DNA of 64,000 nt from Ophiostoma sp. CBS 140.51. Its lineage: Eukaryota; Ascomycota; Sordariomycetes; Ophiostomatales; Ophiostomataceae. This document shows positions 51,723 to 64,000 of the stretch, piece after piece (positions within the stretch are counted from its first letter, which is position 1; each line of letters starts with the position of its first letter). The notes beneath the pieces were generated by a model. That model did no database searches and was not told the origin of the DNA. It worked only from the letters and a program-made list of their open reading frames with translations. The position numbers and the translations under genes were made by a program. Where the stretch lies: positions 1 to 64,000 of the forward strand of contig JANSLP010000112.1 of NCBI GenBank assembly GCA_029298735.1, written 5' to 3'.

Positions 51723-54700
51723 TTGCCGGCATGGCAAATCAATTTGAGAAAGTTCACTGATCCAGCCTCACTGAGGCTGCAGAATGAGGAAACACAAACT
51801 GACGATCTTCGGAGACAGGTCCTCAGACCGGTCGGTGAGTCTTGTGGCGTATGTTGTACAGTCCAATTTTGCAGACGGTTTGCAGATGTCTACCCATTGC
51901 AGCAGAAAGACCGCTCACTCCCTGGGAAAAGGTGAAAACAGAAGTCCTAGCCGACCATCCAATGTGTACAGCCTTGCCCAGTCAGTCAGTTTGTTAATAG
52001 GCCACAAACAACAGAGCAGTGTGAGAGCACAGAGTCACCATTGGCACTCGCCAAGGCTGATATTGACTGGGCGTAAAAATAGAAAAGGGGTCCCACAGCA
52101 CAAGTCAACGACTCAATCGATAAGGTGTGGGTATGAGTCTGAAAAGACAAGGGTAGGAGACAATGGACTGGACGATGCGCCGATGGACGGGGGCTGGCGA
52201 ATCGTGCGAGAGGGCGTTTTGTCTGGGCCATCAGCCGAAACGAACGCCTCTGTGCGTATGTGTGCGAACGGGATAGGAGGATCAGAGGGGGGCGAGATGT
52301 GAGTTTGTTGGGTGCTGTTTGGCTCAGCTTGGTCAACAAATAAGGAGACAAGCTGAGATCATTGGTCAACACCTGCTGACCGGCAAGAGATGCACGAAAT
52401 TGGGCAACTTGGAGGTCGAGAGGGTATTGGATGGAAAAGGCTCCCAGGGGTTGTAGGGGCATCACATGCTCTTGTTTTTGTTTGCTGGATGTGTTTTCTT
52501 TTGCAGCCGTTTCTGTCTGGACACTTTCAGTCAGATATATCGACTGTTTTTGAATATCGGTCCATGCCGAAAGCCGAGGGCTGAGACCATTGTTGATCTT
52601 GAATAGGGGTAAGGGTCTCGATCAAAAGACGGAAGACAAGCTGCAGGGACACAAAAATTGGTTAGCTTTCCGGCCACAAAATAAAAAGAAAACAAACAGA
52701 GCAAGATAATTCTGAAGGAGACAAATACTGAATGAGAAGAATACCGAGTCGTACCCCGTAGAGCGGTCAATGTCTGTGCCACTTACAAGGGTCTCAGCTT
52801 ATTTCAGGATCAAACAGGAACCACATCCATGGATGGTGACTAAGAGGGTGTACATCGTGAATTGAAGAACGAAAAGGCTGCACGAACAAAATGTGAAAAA
52901 AGATTCTACCTGACGAGAAAGGGGGCAACCTGTAAGTGGGAGGAGGTCAGGTCGTGCCTTCCCTACTCCAGCATTCGCAGCTTCGTTCGCTCCTTCTTCG
53001 TTTTGATCACACTTCATTCAAAGCTCACACGACGGGGTACTCGCACATAGGGCCGTCTATCAGAACATCGGAAGGAGCCGACCCTTGCTTCTTGCCTTCC
53101 CAGCTGGCTCTTTCCCTACGCTGTCTTCCATTTCGTTGAAATAAAATAAAATAAAAACGCCCTTACGTCACGATGTACAAGGTACTTTGCAGGACAGAAA
53201 GTGGTTGCTTGCCATTGGCTGGAGGGCAGGTGGGTGTGAGACCTTGGAGCAATAAAAACGTCCAAGAAACTGGTAAGAATAAGGTAAAAGCAATTCAATT
53301 ACGCACAACCCAAGGCCGCCCAAGACCAGGCTCTCTCAAGAAAAGTACAAACCAATAAGGGGTGGGTCGCCTGAAAAGAAGCCGATCATACAGCTAGAGC
53401 TACGTGCATCAAAGAAAGATTGCAGAGACGGAACGAGGCCGGGAGGGTGGTGGTGAACTTTCTGGACTAGTCGCTTTGACATTGAGGGAAGGCGCTGATG
53501 TCTATGGCCCCGCTTTTTCTACTCACGCGGGCATTTATTTTTCTTTCCAGGTAAAAATAACAACGGACTATTCAACGAAGGGAAAGACATCAAAGGGGCC
53601 CCAGAGCCAATGGCCAACAAGGCAAAGTCTAGTGTGCACCAAGAAGCAGAAACCGTTGAATACGGCGCGCCGGAAGTCGTTCGCAAAGGACGGCACAGAC
53701 CTCACAAGGACTACATCCACTTCTTTTGAGCACAGGAACGACGTACAAAGTGGGCTACTTGCCTTCCTTTGGACAACATCAGCGAAAAAGGTGCAAAAAA
53801 GCCGAAAGCCACCAACAGCGAGAGGGAAGGAGGGGCGCCTGCTGAAGCGGAGGAGGAAGGAACGCAGATGCGTCTGCTCAGTATTGCTTGTTGCTTCTCG
53901 TCTGGATCCTGCCTGCCGTGCATGTCGCAAGGCGCCGTGAGAAGGGAAAGAGCGGCCGTCTTGTCGTGAGAGATGAGGAAGGAGGGTGAGGGCAACTGCA
54001 TCATCATGTAGCATTAGGAAGGAACGAATGTGCAAGATACAGAGCACGTCGTGCTTCGTTCTTGCTCTTTTACTGTGTACGCACCCTATTTTTCTACTCT
54101 GAGCACGTACTTTTGTTTTCTATTTCGACGGCAAGCCATTCATGGAGCTCCAAGTAGTGCAGAAATTCTCGAGGTTCACGTGGCTCGAAATGGCGGACAT
54201 CATTTCTGGGCCTGTCTCCGCCGCCGGCACTCTCATTTCTTAATTGTCTGTGCATCGTGCGTACGGTGGACAGAAGCAGCAGTTGTGATCGGTGGGACAC
54301 TAACGAGCAGTTGCCTCGCTGCGTGACGAGCGCTCCTGCCTCCTTGATGCGGGCTCTTCTTTCCTATTTACGACATGCTCTTGGCTCGTCGATCCCACGG
54401 GCGGCCGTGGTTTCCTGTTCCATGATGGCACCTTTCTCTTGTCCTTGACCAATGACGCAAGCCAATTGAGGAAAGAGGTGGACGATTCCACATAATTGGA
54501 AAGCTATCACGCTGCCAGGTCCCTCATAAATTTGAATATCAATATCGCAAACGAACAGAGGAGAAAAAAGGAAGCAAGAGAAACCCAATCTCGTTATGAT
54601 CTCTCGTTCCTTCTCTGCCGCTCCTGCCCCTGCTAGCGCGCGCCTTGTGCCCTATTTTTGGTCTCACGACGACTCTGATTCGCTGCTTGTCCATCGCTCT

Positions 54701-55266
54701 TTCTCTCTTTCTCGAGCTTTGCCCTCGAACCATCGAGATTCTCTGCCTTCTCTGCTCCTGCCCCTGGGACGCAGTGAGATGCATTCATACGGAGAGCTCC
54801 CGTATTACTATGCCGCCCTCTCTTGCGGTCTCTCACGCCTTCACATTCATTTTGCCGCCTTCGCCTCCCGTTTTCTTTCGTTTCTTGTGGCCAGTCTCTC
54901 TCCTTGTCGGGCTATCCGCCTTTCATCTTTCATTCTGCATTTTCGTCGCCCCTTCCTTTCTAGTCTTCTTTTGACCTGTCATGTCGGGTACTCGTTTTTG
55001 GGTCTCTTGTGTTCTCTACTTTGTGCTCCTTTTTTGGTTCTTGGTTGATGTAATATTGTTCCCTTTCTGGTTCCCTGTTTGAAACCGGATTTCTCTTTCG
55101 ATATTTATTGGTTTCTCCTTTATTTCCTTCTCCCCATTCTCCCTCTACACCTTTGCTCTTTCCTGTCGCTTCAATGCCTTTCATTCCTTCCCCTTGGTAC
55201 TTTCTTTCTTCTTCCCATCGCTCCTTCTTCTTCATTTTCTCAAACCAACAGGTACCAATCTACAAA

Positions 55267-55283
55267 CTAACCGATCGGGTTAG
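55267..55283. repeat. Imperfect 17-nt palindrome
   Basis: CTAACCGATCGGGTTAG reads nearly the same on the other strand, with GATC at the centre. It sits where a CT-rich block ends and a GA-rich block begins. It could be a binding site for a dimeric regulator; alternatively the CTAAC and TTAG could be intron 3' signals. The role is unknown. Confidence 0.45.
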
Positions 55284-57990
55284 CGCGGCCTCGGAGCTGG
55301 TCTCATGACCTCCTAAGCGTCGAAAAGAAAATAAGAAAGAAAAAAGAAAAAAATAGGGGACGACAAAAAGGAAGTGAAAGAGAGAAAAGAAAAGCATACC
55401 GAAGAGGGAAAGAGCCAAGGGTATTGTAAAGTCAGCGTCCCTAAATACAGCGAGATATACAGAACGGCAAGTACCCTTCCAATGGCGTTGATGCTGCCGT
55501 CGCCGTATCCTCCTATTCGCGTATGTCGTAGCAGCGAGAGAAAGAGCATTTGAGAAGTGCACTTGAAAAGCATTTTTTCTGCAAGGCAAGGTTCAGTGCC
55601 GTCCATCAGATGCAGTCATTGGACAGGGACATGGGAGGAAGAGGAGGGGTGTGGTTGGATGTAACTCCCCCTGCTGCATGTGAACATAAAAATACCCCTC
55701 CTTAGATGATGAGCGACGCTCGCGACGTTCTCGCAGCGAGAAAAAAAGAGAGCATCTTCTGCCTGTTCCATTTTGCCTCATCGTGGTGGTGGGTGAGCTG
55801 CCTCGTTTTCTGGTTCATGCGTTGATCTCTGATCTGTGCCTGCTGCGCTGTTCGTTTGCTCTTTCCCTCCGCTAGTTTGAGTTCTGTCCCACCTCCTTCC
55901 ACATTCTTCATCTCTGTCCACCGTCTTCACCTCGCTCCCTCATTTACGTAGCTTCCTCGATAGGTCACACAAACGGAGGTCATTACCCCTTCTTGCCGTC
56001 GTCTGTCTGAGTGTCTTTCGGCAATGCTAGCTGTAACTGTCGCTGGAGCGTCCCTTTTTAGTGCGTGCATTTCAACCTCTCATTACCACCTCACAACCAC
56101 TCTCAGTGCTTCTATTTTCGATACGAAGTCCCTCCCTCAACGTCAAACCCCTCCTCAAAAGGGCACTCAAAGAATGCCAGCCAACCACCGTTAAATTGAT
56201 CGACTCTGCTCCGGCACCACGTCCCCGTTTCGCTCAGTGTCTCTTCTACCCCCGATCTTGAAAACGGGGGTGGTGTGGACTCGGTGTACGTTTGAATGAG
56301 AGGTATTACGGGGTTCTCGAAGAAAATGGTCAAGTGAGGTCTATCTCCTGTCATTATTTCCATTTCGTTCCCCACGGGCATCATCGATCACACTGATGAC
56401 ACCGGTGGGCCTGGTCCTTTTTTGGGAATCGTGGTATTTTCCGTCCAGTTGAGGTTTGCTTGAGAGAATAAACAAAAAACGATACGTCGGTTTTCAGGAG
56501 CTTTCAGTGTCTTTTGCTCTCATCGTGGTGCTCAGGAGATTCTAGGTGTACCAAAAGACGTCTTCCGCTTAGAGGCCGTGTGACGTCGGCGCCCCACTGT
56601 CCCTCTCTTTTCTTTTTCTTGTTCATCCAGCCTTCTCCAGGCATTCTCGCTTCACCTGACCCAGGACATGAGATAATAGCCAGGCAAATCAATGAAAGAC
56701 ACGGTGTGGAATTGGCGAGGCAGATGGGAGCTTCTTACAGCTTGCCGGCCGCTGTTTTTCTCCCTTGCGCCTCGAGCAAATAAAGAACTGGAAACAATGG
56801 TCGAACATACAACAAAAATCTCCTTGACTGGCCAGTAAGCCTTGTGGCAGTCACTACATTTGCTGCATTTTCTGTCATGTCGAACTCTCGCCATATTTAC
56901 TTGATTTATTTAGGCATTTTATTTTATTGCTTGCCCTACTCAATCAGCCCCCTGTCCCTGCAGTATGCATACGAGGGTCTGCACTTTCCAGTTTTTTCTT
57001 ATTTTTTTCGCTTCTCTTTCCCTTTCTATTTTCCTATTGTTCGCTATGAAGGAACGGAGCACCCTTCAAGCTCCGATGGTTCTTGCATTTTCAATATTTC
57101 ACTTTTTTGGTTGAGGATCGTCATGTACGACAGAGTGCTTCTTGATGCCTGATCATCAACTAGGATACTATGTTGTATGTATGTATATCTTTGCGTGAAT
57201 GCGCCCGTACGACGTACAGATGCACCAGGTCACCCCTCGATACATATTTTCTCACTCTTCCGCCACCCCGTCTTGGGCCGCCCCTCCGGGATCGCAGGAC
57301 CGGGACGCTCAGCAGATCAGAAATAAGAAGGCAAAAGGCGGCATGATGGACAGATGGCAAATTCAACAAAAAAAGAGGCAGAAATAGCCAAAAGGGGTCA
57401 GTCAGTCGCACACGCAAAGAGAATCAAAGATCCCTAAAATTCTGCAGGACCAACATGTAGATTCGGTTTGCAAGCAAGACTGAGAATGAGAGCCGATGCT
57501 GTCCTGCATACTGGAAGGAGGTCGACTTCTACTCGGATGCCGGTGCTTGCTTTCTTAGCGCGTGGCCCGTCTCGAAAAGAGGCACATGATTCTTCAAAAA
57601 AAGAAAGAGCCCACCCTCTTGGCTGGCAATCCCCACTTCGGCATGTACCTTTTTCTACAAAGTACGTGCATCGAAGCTCTTTGGACTTGCAAAACGGAAG
57701 CTGCATCACGATGGTATTTGCATTTGCATACAAGACACCTCCTTTCAGTACATACGACATACGGAAGGCAGGAACGACTGGTAGCCATTGATTGCCAACT
57801 GCCTCGCGCGGCTCGCGACTTCCCATTGTAGTAGCCGCCGTTGCTCTTTCTGTTCATGAACCCCTATTTCTATTGTTTATTCTCGCCAGATCGAAAAAAG
57901 AAACGTGTTGTCAAACTTCATTAACGTCTCAAAATGCTTCATAATTACATCTATCGTCTGTAAATCATCTCCCCCATCGGGACGTTTGCA

Positions 57991-60900
57991 ATTCGCCACA
58001 CCTTTCTTCGTACTTGTGTATTCACACACCCTCTCTTTCCTCAACGGAGCTCTCTTGCCGTCTTGGTCTTGACAATAGCTCCTTCCTCAAATTTCATTTA
58101 TGTACTTTCTACTCCATATCCAGCCCGGTAAGGGGGAAAAGCAAACGGCAACCCTCCGGACCTCTCACTCCTGCCCCCCCTTTTCTGCCTTTGTTTGCCA
58201 CATGATGCCAGAGCCTTGTCGTGCCATCATCGCAGGACCAGGGTTTCTCTCGTCTTCGCGCCTTCTCCAATGACCTCTTCTCTCTTTCCCACGATCGAGC
58301 CTCCTCTCCCCTCTTTTTCCTGTTGTAGACTATGCTTGCAACTCAACAGACTTTCTTCAACTTTTTGATCGCTCTACATCATCAAGAACAATATTGAGGT
58401 CGACCGCTCCTGAACTACTCTGAACCCATTCCAAACCATCACGTCACAGTGTCGCCCAAAATAAAACGGGACCAGGCTGCAATACAGGTCAGCTCCTTCC
58501 TTCCCAACCGCTCTCTTTGACTCTCACCTGCCTAGCACCTGCTTCTTCTCTCCATCGCTCCTGCCGTGTGCTGTCATCGTGTCTTACCTTTTTAGGCGCA
58601 CCCCTTTTTCATTGTGTTCCCATTTTTTAAACTTCACCTTGCACCTTCTCTCTTTGCTTCTTAATTTTTGATTCTCTCAATTCTGAAAACAAGACACAAC
58701 TCTTCTCACTTCTGTCTACCAACTCTCGCGAACACGATAATCACGTCTGACACCAGAGCCCCGTGAACAACACACATTGTTGCCCTGCCTCGTTTTGATC
58801 TTCCGTTCCTCTCCCCTTTGTCAATCCTCAGCCCCCATTTGTTGCCTCTCATCACTCTCTCCATTTTTCTCCTCACGTGTCGCCTTATGGTCCTTAATAT
58901 ACCACCAGCACCACCCTCTCGCCCTCTCACTCCGCTTACCACAAAGTTCGTCATCATCTTGCTTTTCTTTCTTAAAATCAACCCAAATCCAGCCCTCAAC
59001 CCACCTTTCACTGACAGGAGCCTATATTCGGATTCAGGCCGCTTCCCTACTTTTTGCCCCCATTCCTACCGCTGATCTGCGGCTACAGGATACAGTTTTA
59101 TATCTATCTATTTTCTGCTTCCTCTCCTGAGCTCCCGTCCTATTATTTTCGACCTTCGACTCGACCCCTTGGCCAGCCGCTTTCAGCCTCGTTATCTCGA
59201 GTAACCCACGAACCCACATTCGATCCCAGCAGCCTTCTCTTTCACGTCAATTCGTCCTTCCAGAGCGAAACCTCCTCCACCTTACACCAAGCTTACTCGA
59301 CCCGTCACACCTAGTAAGTATATTTTCTCTAGACTGTTTCAATACCCTTTTCAAGCGACGTCATTGTCGCTATTGGGACCCTTCTTTCCCAGCCCTTCCC
59401 CAATCTCGCTATCACTATCGGTATCGTCCTATCCTCCTCACAATCCCCTGCCGCTAGCGAGAGCTCGGCTGGCCTGTTGTTTCGTTGAGACGCACACGCG
59501 CGCTCATATACACACCTCCACCCCCTTGCAACCCAACAAGGCACGGCATTGGCAGGCGGAAAACCATACCTGAGAGGACAACAGGCAGGAGACAACAGAC
59601 TGGATGGAGGACAAGGAGCGGCAAGTGACGCTGCATGCACGCGGTTGGAAAGACTCACATCGCTCCACCGTGACGGCTGCCTGTCGCCGGTTGGTCCCGC
59701 CGTGACTGTCTTGTGCTCTCTTGGGCGTCTTTCATGTGGAACGTGGTGCTGTCGTTGTCCCTCTCCTCTCTTGTCTTTTTCTCCCCACTCCTTTCGCCAT
59801 GCTGTCGATGCACACCTCGCTCTCACCAGTCATTTCTTTCCCTTTCTTTCTTTTCCCTTCCCATCTCTTGCACTCCTTCCAACGTCCACCGTTGACCTCA
59901 TGGTGCCGGCTGTGGTGGATTCGACTGGCGCTTTTTTTATGGAGCTTGGGCAAGGCACGAGGGACCTGCGCCTGCTGCCCACCCAGCCATCATCCTGGTT
60001 GATCCGCCGCCTGGCGCAGGCGACCTGGGCAATTGAGCATGCCGGGTTGTGCGCTAGTGCGCTGCGTAATCCACTCCGAGCTTGGTCGTCCCCGCCGCCA
60101 ACAGGGGTCACCCGCACCGGTCGTTCTCAAAGACGTTGCTGCCCGTCCTCGTTTTGTCCGTCATTTCCCCCCGTTTTGCGTTTTGTATCTGTTACCACTG
60201 GAGAACTGGCAGTCAATCTAGCGCTGGGCTGGGCATGGCCGCTTGGGAGGCGACCTGCCTGACCAGAACTGAAACCTGGGTTGGCTGCATGACACTTTGG
60301 GGATCGCTCCTGCCTTTCTCCGTGCCCAGCGTGCCTGGCAGAGCAAGCGCCACCAACTTTTCCTGCTCTCTTGGGACATTGGGACGACACAGGCACACAC
60401 TCAGAGCCGGAGGGCAAGTGCCAGTACACGGAGAGACGGGGTACGGAGTATTACGTGCCCAAGTCACTATCACTCGCATCCGCCGTCCCTTCCTGCTCGC
60501 CCGGCACGGTGGCCCTTCGCTCCTTCCCTCCTTTGCCTTTGATGTCTCCACCGTGTTGGACGCCGTTCGAGCTTGTCTTCCTGACCATTCTGGCCGTTCT
60601 TCTGTCTTGTGTCTACTGCTACTTCGTCCTTTCATCCCGTCTTGCCCTTGCTGCCACGCGCTCTTTGCCTCCACGAGGCCCGGAGGGGGCGGCGTTTGCA
60701 AGCGCCCCCCCAGGTGTACTTGTAAAGTTGTACCCCTCCATAGCAAACCCCTCAGATCACATTAGCCCAGTGATTTTGGGGTCGCTGTATTCGTGCGGCG
60801 TATGGTAGCCAGTGCTTGTTAGCCTATTAGACGCCTGATGGGATTGGCTGGCGCTACTGCCTTTTCTGTTCTTTTGCTCTTTCCCTAGCAGAGAGCAGCC

Positions 60901-62661
60901 GCCACACCCATCCCATCGCCCTTTCCCTCTTTTTCCTCCTGTCCCCACTCATCGTCAATTCAGCATCCACTTTTTTTCTTGAGCGTCCCCAGCTGTTTTT
61001 TGCCTTTTCTTTTCTTCTCTCCCCTTCTTCCCTCTCGCTCCGACTTGTTGCCATCGTGCCTTTCACCTTTTGCTCACATACTGTATCTTACAGAATCCCA
61101 AACCGCCACAGGCACGAGCGTCATTTTGCCAGTACACGAAACCAACCAGTACGTTGAAGAGTCAAACGTCAGTTTGCCCCCTCTGCCTGGGTCGTTCCTG
61201 CCCCTCGACTCGCACCTTTCCCAACAGCACAACGACAGCTTGCCCTGGTGTTGCCCTTGTTGTCCCATCTCTCTGCCCCATCTGCCCAAAGCTTCTTCAC
61301 TCCTTCCCCGTCAGGCACTGCACCTGCACCCTTGGGGCGCCTACCCGCTCAATCAGCAGAGTCGACCTGGACTTGTTTTTCTGGGCCCATTTACCCTTTT
61401 CTGTACTCCGTGCTGCTCCTTCCCTGGCTGGCCCTTTCTGGCTTTCTGGCCCTCTCCTCCTACCCCCGCCCCCTCTCGTCACCAAGTCACCAATCCTTTT
61501 CCTCCCCTCTCTGGCCGTCTCGCCTTTGTCTTTTCTTTCCCACTTTTTTCCTTCCCACTTCCCAGTTGTCCCCTCAAAACAGACGTCAAACTAGCAAACA
61601 CCAAACACCTACCTCAAACAACGCAAAGAACGCATCAGACATTCGAACGTCCACAGTCCGTCGAGTTTCTCTTTTCGTCTTGCTGTTTCCTGACGTGATC
61701 CACGAAGCATCTGAGCTCACGATTCCCATTGTTTGATTGTTCGTCTGCCCTTTCGCCTCATTCTGCTTCACCCTGCATCTCCCCTGTTCTCGAATCGTAT
61801 CGCATTTTCCCGCCGCGCCGTTTTCACATACTATTTACGTGTGGCTCGCCCCTCTCCTCCTTCCTAACCCCCTCAAGTCACCTGCACCTGTGCATGCCCT
61901 CGCCGAAAGCTAAAACAAGCCCGCTGAATTGTTTCTCCTCTTTTTCCCTCGTCCCTCTGTCCCTCTCTCTCTCTTCCTCCCTCTCTTTTCTCTCCACCAG
62001 AACCACCCTTTTTCCTCGCTTCCTCTGTGGGCCCTCTTTCACCCAGCTGACCTTCTGACCCTCGAAACAGCAGCATTCCTCTCTCTTCTCACATTCCGGT
62101 CTGCCCGCCCGCGCATCGCAGAATCCAGCAACAAAAATACCTTTCAACGGTCTCACAATAAAAAATTCAGGCTCGCCTACACAGCCTTCTTTTTTATTTA
62201 GGTTCCTATGCTCTTTTGACTGCTAAAACCGACTCACCTCCCAACCTCGCCCTGTCGCACACCACACCATCTCAATTTCTCTCCGTCTCCCCGCACCAGT
62301 GCTTTGCACCTGACCTTTCAGCGAACGAAGAAACGAAGAACAAGAAGTAAACCAGAACAAAAGCACTTCATCCACAATCTCGCCACGATCCTCAATTCTC
62401 GACAAAATCAATTGATCTCCCGCGCCAGACAAGCTCGAATTTTCCAATCCGTTGCTCGTCTCTTCCCAACATCTCGTGTTTTTTGTGCCCCGCCGTCTCT
62501 TCTTCTTTTCCCTAACTTTTCTCCTCTTTCTGCCCAACACGGCCGCCTCAACACTCTCCATCTTGTACCTTTGCACCTTTGGGCCCAGGCTCACCACCAA
62601 CGCCATTGTGCATCTCGACCGTCGGTAGCAGCCGCCGTGAAACTGCAACGCATCTTGAACA
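57991..62661 (+). promoter_or_regulatory. Long pyrimidine-rich upstream region of GSK-3
   Basis: About 4.7 kb of mostly CT-rich plus strand leads to the GSK-3 start. The bias removes stop codons and so creates several overlapping open frames of 160-240 codons that I judge non-coding. The last 451 bases (62211-62661) contain no ATG. Just before them lies a three-codon uORF (ATG CTC TTT TGA, 62208-62219). A strong donor GTAAGTATA at 59314 and possible acceptors at 61093 (ATCTTACAG) and 62201 (TTTTTATTTAG) suggest a spliced leader. Where transcription begins is unknown. Confidence 0.4.
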
Positions 62662-64000
62662 ATGTCGCAAAATCGGCCGTCAGCATTTAACAATCTCCGG
62701 ATGGGGGGTAAGTTTTTGACACTCGACACTGACAGGAAAGACTGGACGCAGGGTGTAGCCGTGGAATTGTGACTCTGCGAGCTGTCGTACCCCGCGTCTG
62801 GTCTGCTTTCTTCCTGTGCTCTTGTCGCCAATTGAATACTAACAATCGCTTTTTGCTTTCCCTACAGAGGTCGTCCGTGAGAAAGTCCAGGACGGTGTGA
62901 CTGGCGAAACCAGAGACCTGCAATACACGCAGTGCAAGATTGTCGGCAACGGCTCTTTCGGTGTCGTTTTCCAGACGAAGCTCTCGCCCTCCAACGAGGA
63001 TGCCGCAATCAAGCGCGTCCTGCAGGACAAGCGGTTCAAGGTTTGTTCCACCCGATGGCATCATTACCGTGTTTTGTCCCTCGCGAGAGGCAGTTACTCG
63101 AGGAGCAGCTCTCAGACTAACGCTCTTAACCTCTCTTTCAGAACCGTGAGCTCCAGATCATGAGAATCGTTCGCCACCCGAACATCGTCCAGCTGAAGGC
63201 TTTCTACTACTCCAACGGCGAGCGTGTAAGTTGATACTTGGCGCCTCTTCTGGCTTTCCTCATCCGACCGTGTTCGCCCCATCTGTTCCACTATCATTCA
63301 TGAGCTGACATGTGTGCTTCTTTCCCATCAATAGAAGGACGAGGTCTATCTGAACCTGGTCCAGGAATACGTCCCCGAGACGGTCTACCGTGCGTCCCGC
63401 TTCTTTAACAAGATGAAGACGACCATGCCCATCCTGGAAGTCAAGCTGTACATCTACCAGCTGTTCCGCGCCCTTGCCTACATCCACTCGCAGGGCATTT
63501 GCCATCGCGACATCAAGCCCCAGAACCTGCTCCTTGACCCAACAACGGGAATCCTGAAGTTGTGTGATTTCGGTAGCGCCAAAATCCTTGTCGAGAACGA
63601 GCCTAATGTCTCATACATTTGCTCACGCTACTACCGTGCTCCGGAACTGATTTTCGGCGCGACCAACTACACAACCAAGATTGGTATGTCTCGATCCTAT
63701 CTTCTTTCGATCTTTTCTATGCCCGTCCATTCTAACATGTACCCTCCTCAGATGTTTGGTCGACTGGCTGTGTCATGGCAGAGCTTATGCTCGGCCAGCC
63801 TCTCTTCCCCGGCGAGTCAGGCATTGACCAACTGGTCGAGATCATCAAGATTCTCGGCACTCCCACCCGCGAGCAGATCCGGACGATGAACCCGAACTAT
63901 ATGGAGCACAAGTTCCCCCAGATCAAGCCGCACCCCTTCAACAAGGTCTTCCGCAAGGCCGACGCCAATGCCCTAGACCTGATCCAGCGCCTCCTCGAGT
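62662..64000 (+). CDS. Glycogen synthase kinase 3 (partial, runs off the window)
   Basis: A CMGC serine/threonine kinase (GSK-3; yeast Rim11/Mck1/Mrk1). Visible exons are 62662-62707, 62868-63040, 63142-63225, 63335-63683 and 63752 to the edge. All introns are 68-160 nt with GTAAGT, GTTTGT, GTAAGT and GTATGT donors, and the first has TACTAAC. The joined frame gives 300 codons. The N-terminus is MSQNRPSAFNNLRMGEVVRE. The glycine loop is GNGSFG at 42-47, the ATP lysine K64 in AAIK, the catalytic CHRDIKPQN at 158-166, and DFG at 179-181. The activation segment PNVSYICSRYYRAPE holds Y195, the autophosphorylated Tyr of the family. SRYYRAPE with R199 keeps the primed-substrate pocket. About 90 C-terminal residues lie outside the window. 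Confidence 0.95.

Larger units (their letters stand above)
48672..57990. other. Gene-poor region, about 9.3 kb
   Basis: After the SPE1 3' UTR the sequence is AT-rich (to about 49.6 kb), then alternates between GA-rich and CT-rich blocks. I found no ORF with convincing coding character. The longest open frame, to 51935, starts with GTG or a weak ATG at 51009, contains a GA microsatellite and matches nothing I know. No tRNA box pair, transposon terminal repeats or rRNA were recognised. A GA-rich tract lies at about 51687-51722 and an inverted repeat at 55267-55283. Non-coding transcripts cannot be excluded. Confidence 0.5.

Noticed and set aside
51009..51935. Long open frame in the gene-poor region
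   Set aside because: Weak start context, a GA microsatellite inside, mixed low-complexity translation and no recognisable motif. A chance ORF helped by base bias is likelier, though its length is notable.
54596..55048. 150-codon ATG-initiated frame
   Set aside because: CT-rich composition gives a Ser/Leu/Phe-rich translation; no signal beyond hydrophobicity.
59549..61736. Overlapping open frames of 160-240 codons
   Set aside because: Several frames are open at once in CT-rich DNA, which lacks the purines needed for stop codons. Translations are Ser/Pro/Leu/Phe-rich with no domain.
1..64000. CRISPR arrays, insertion sequences, bacterial-type terminators or operons
   Set aside because: The window is eukaryotic nuclear DNA; no regularly spaced repeats or transposase-like frames were seen.

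Overview
The window is nuclear DNA from a filamentous ascomycete fungus. The coding genes are GC-rich. Where introns occur they are short (58 to 160 nt, GTNNGT donors, CTAAC/CTGAC-like branch sites). Long pyrimidine-rich leaders precede many start codons. The protein families (DUF7053, a 12-cysteine 'LPXTG-domain'-named membrane protein, taxilin, a large FG-like Sac3) fit Sordariomycetes. An Ophiostomatales/Sporothrix-like source is my guess from general resemblance, not something I could test. No mobile element, tRNA, rRNA or CRISPR array was recognised.

Layout. 0.4-5 kb: LSG1 (-) and LTV1 (+), a divergent pair of ribosome-assembly genes. 5.9-16.2 kb: the SAC3 (TREX-2 mRNA export) locus, which has an anomalous 5 kb segment of open reading frame upstream of, and in frame with, the Sac3 body. 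18.1-21.4 kb: an M16 metalloprotease of the Sdd3/YOL098C type. 21.8-24.7 kb: RRS1 (-) and RRP3 (+), a second divergent ribosome-biogenesis pair. 27.4-29.7 kb: a secreted/transmembrane cysteine-rich protein. 30.8-32.7 kb: a DUF7053 protein and a nitronate monooxygenase, convergent. 33.8-35.7 kb: a conserved-looking fungal protein of unknown role (-). 37.9-39.0 kb: taxilin (-, three exons). 40.9-44.1 kb: CYM1, the mitochondrial presequence protease. 47.3-48.7 kb: SPE1, ornithine decarboxylase, behind a leader of about 1.2 kb with no ATG. 48.7-62.7 kb: about 14 kb with no convincing gene, the last 4-5 kb being pyrimidine-rich upstream sequence of GSK-3. 62.7 kb to the end: GSK-3 kinase, cut by the window edge.

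How the genes relate. Four genes serve ribosome assembly, and each divergent pair joins one 60S factor (LSG1, RRS1) to one 40S factor (LTV1, RRP3). Both shared promoters contain the 7-mer CGATAAG (one copy and three copies), so a common regulator is plausible. The rest are unlinked housekeeping or regulatory genes.

The best candidate for something undescribed is the SAC3 locus. The first-exon donor at 6025/6026 is phase-compatible with two acceptors, 6627 and 11004. The long alternative runs through a repetitive, probably disordered ORF containing a single in-frame TAG (8081-8083).
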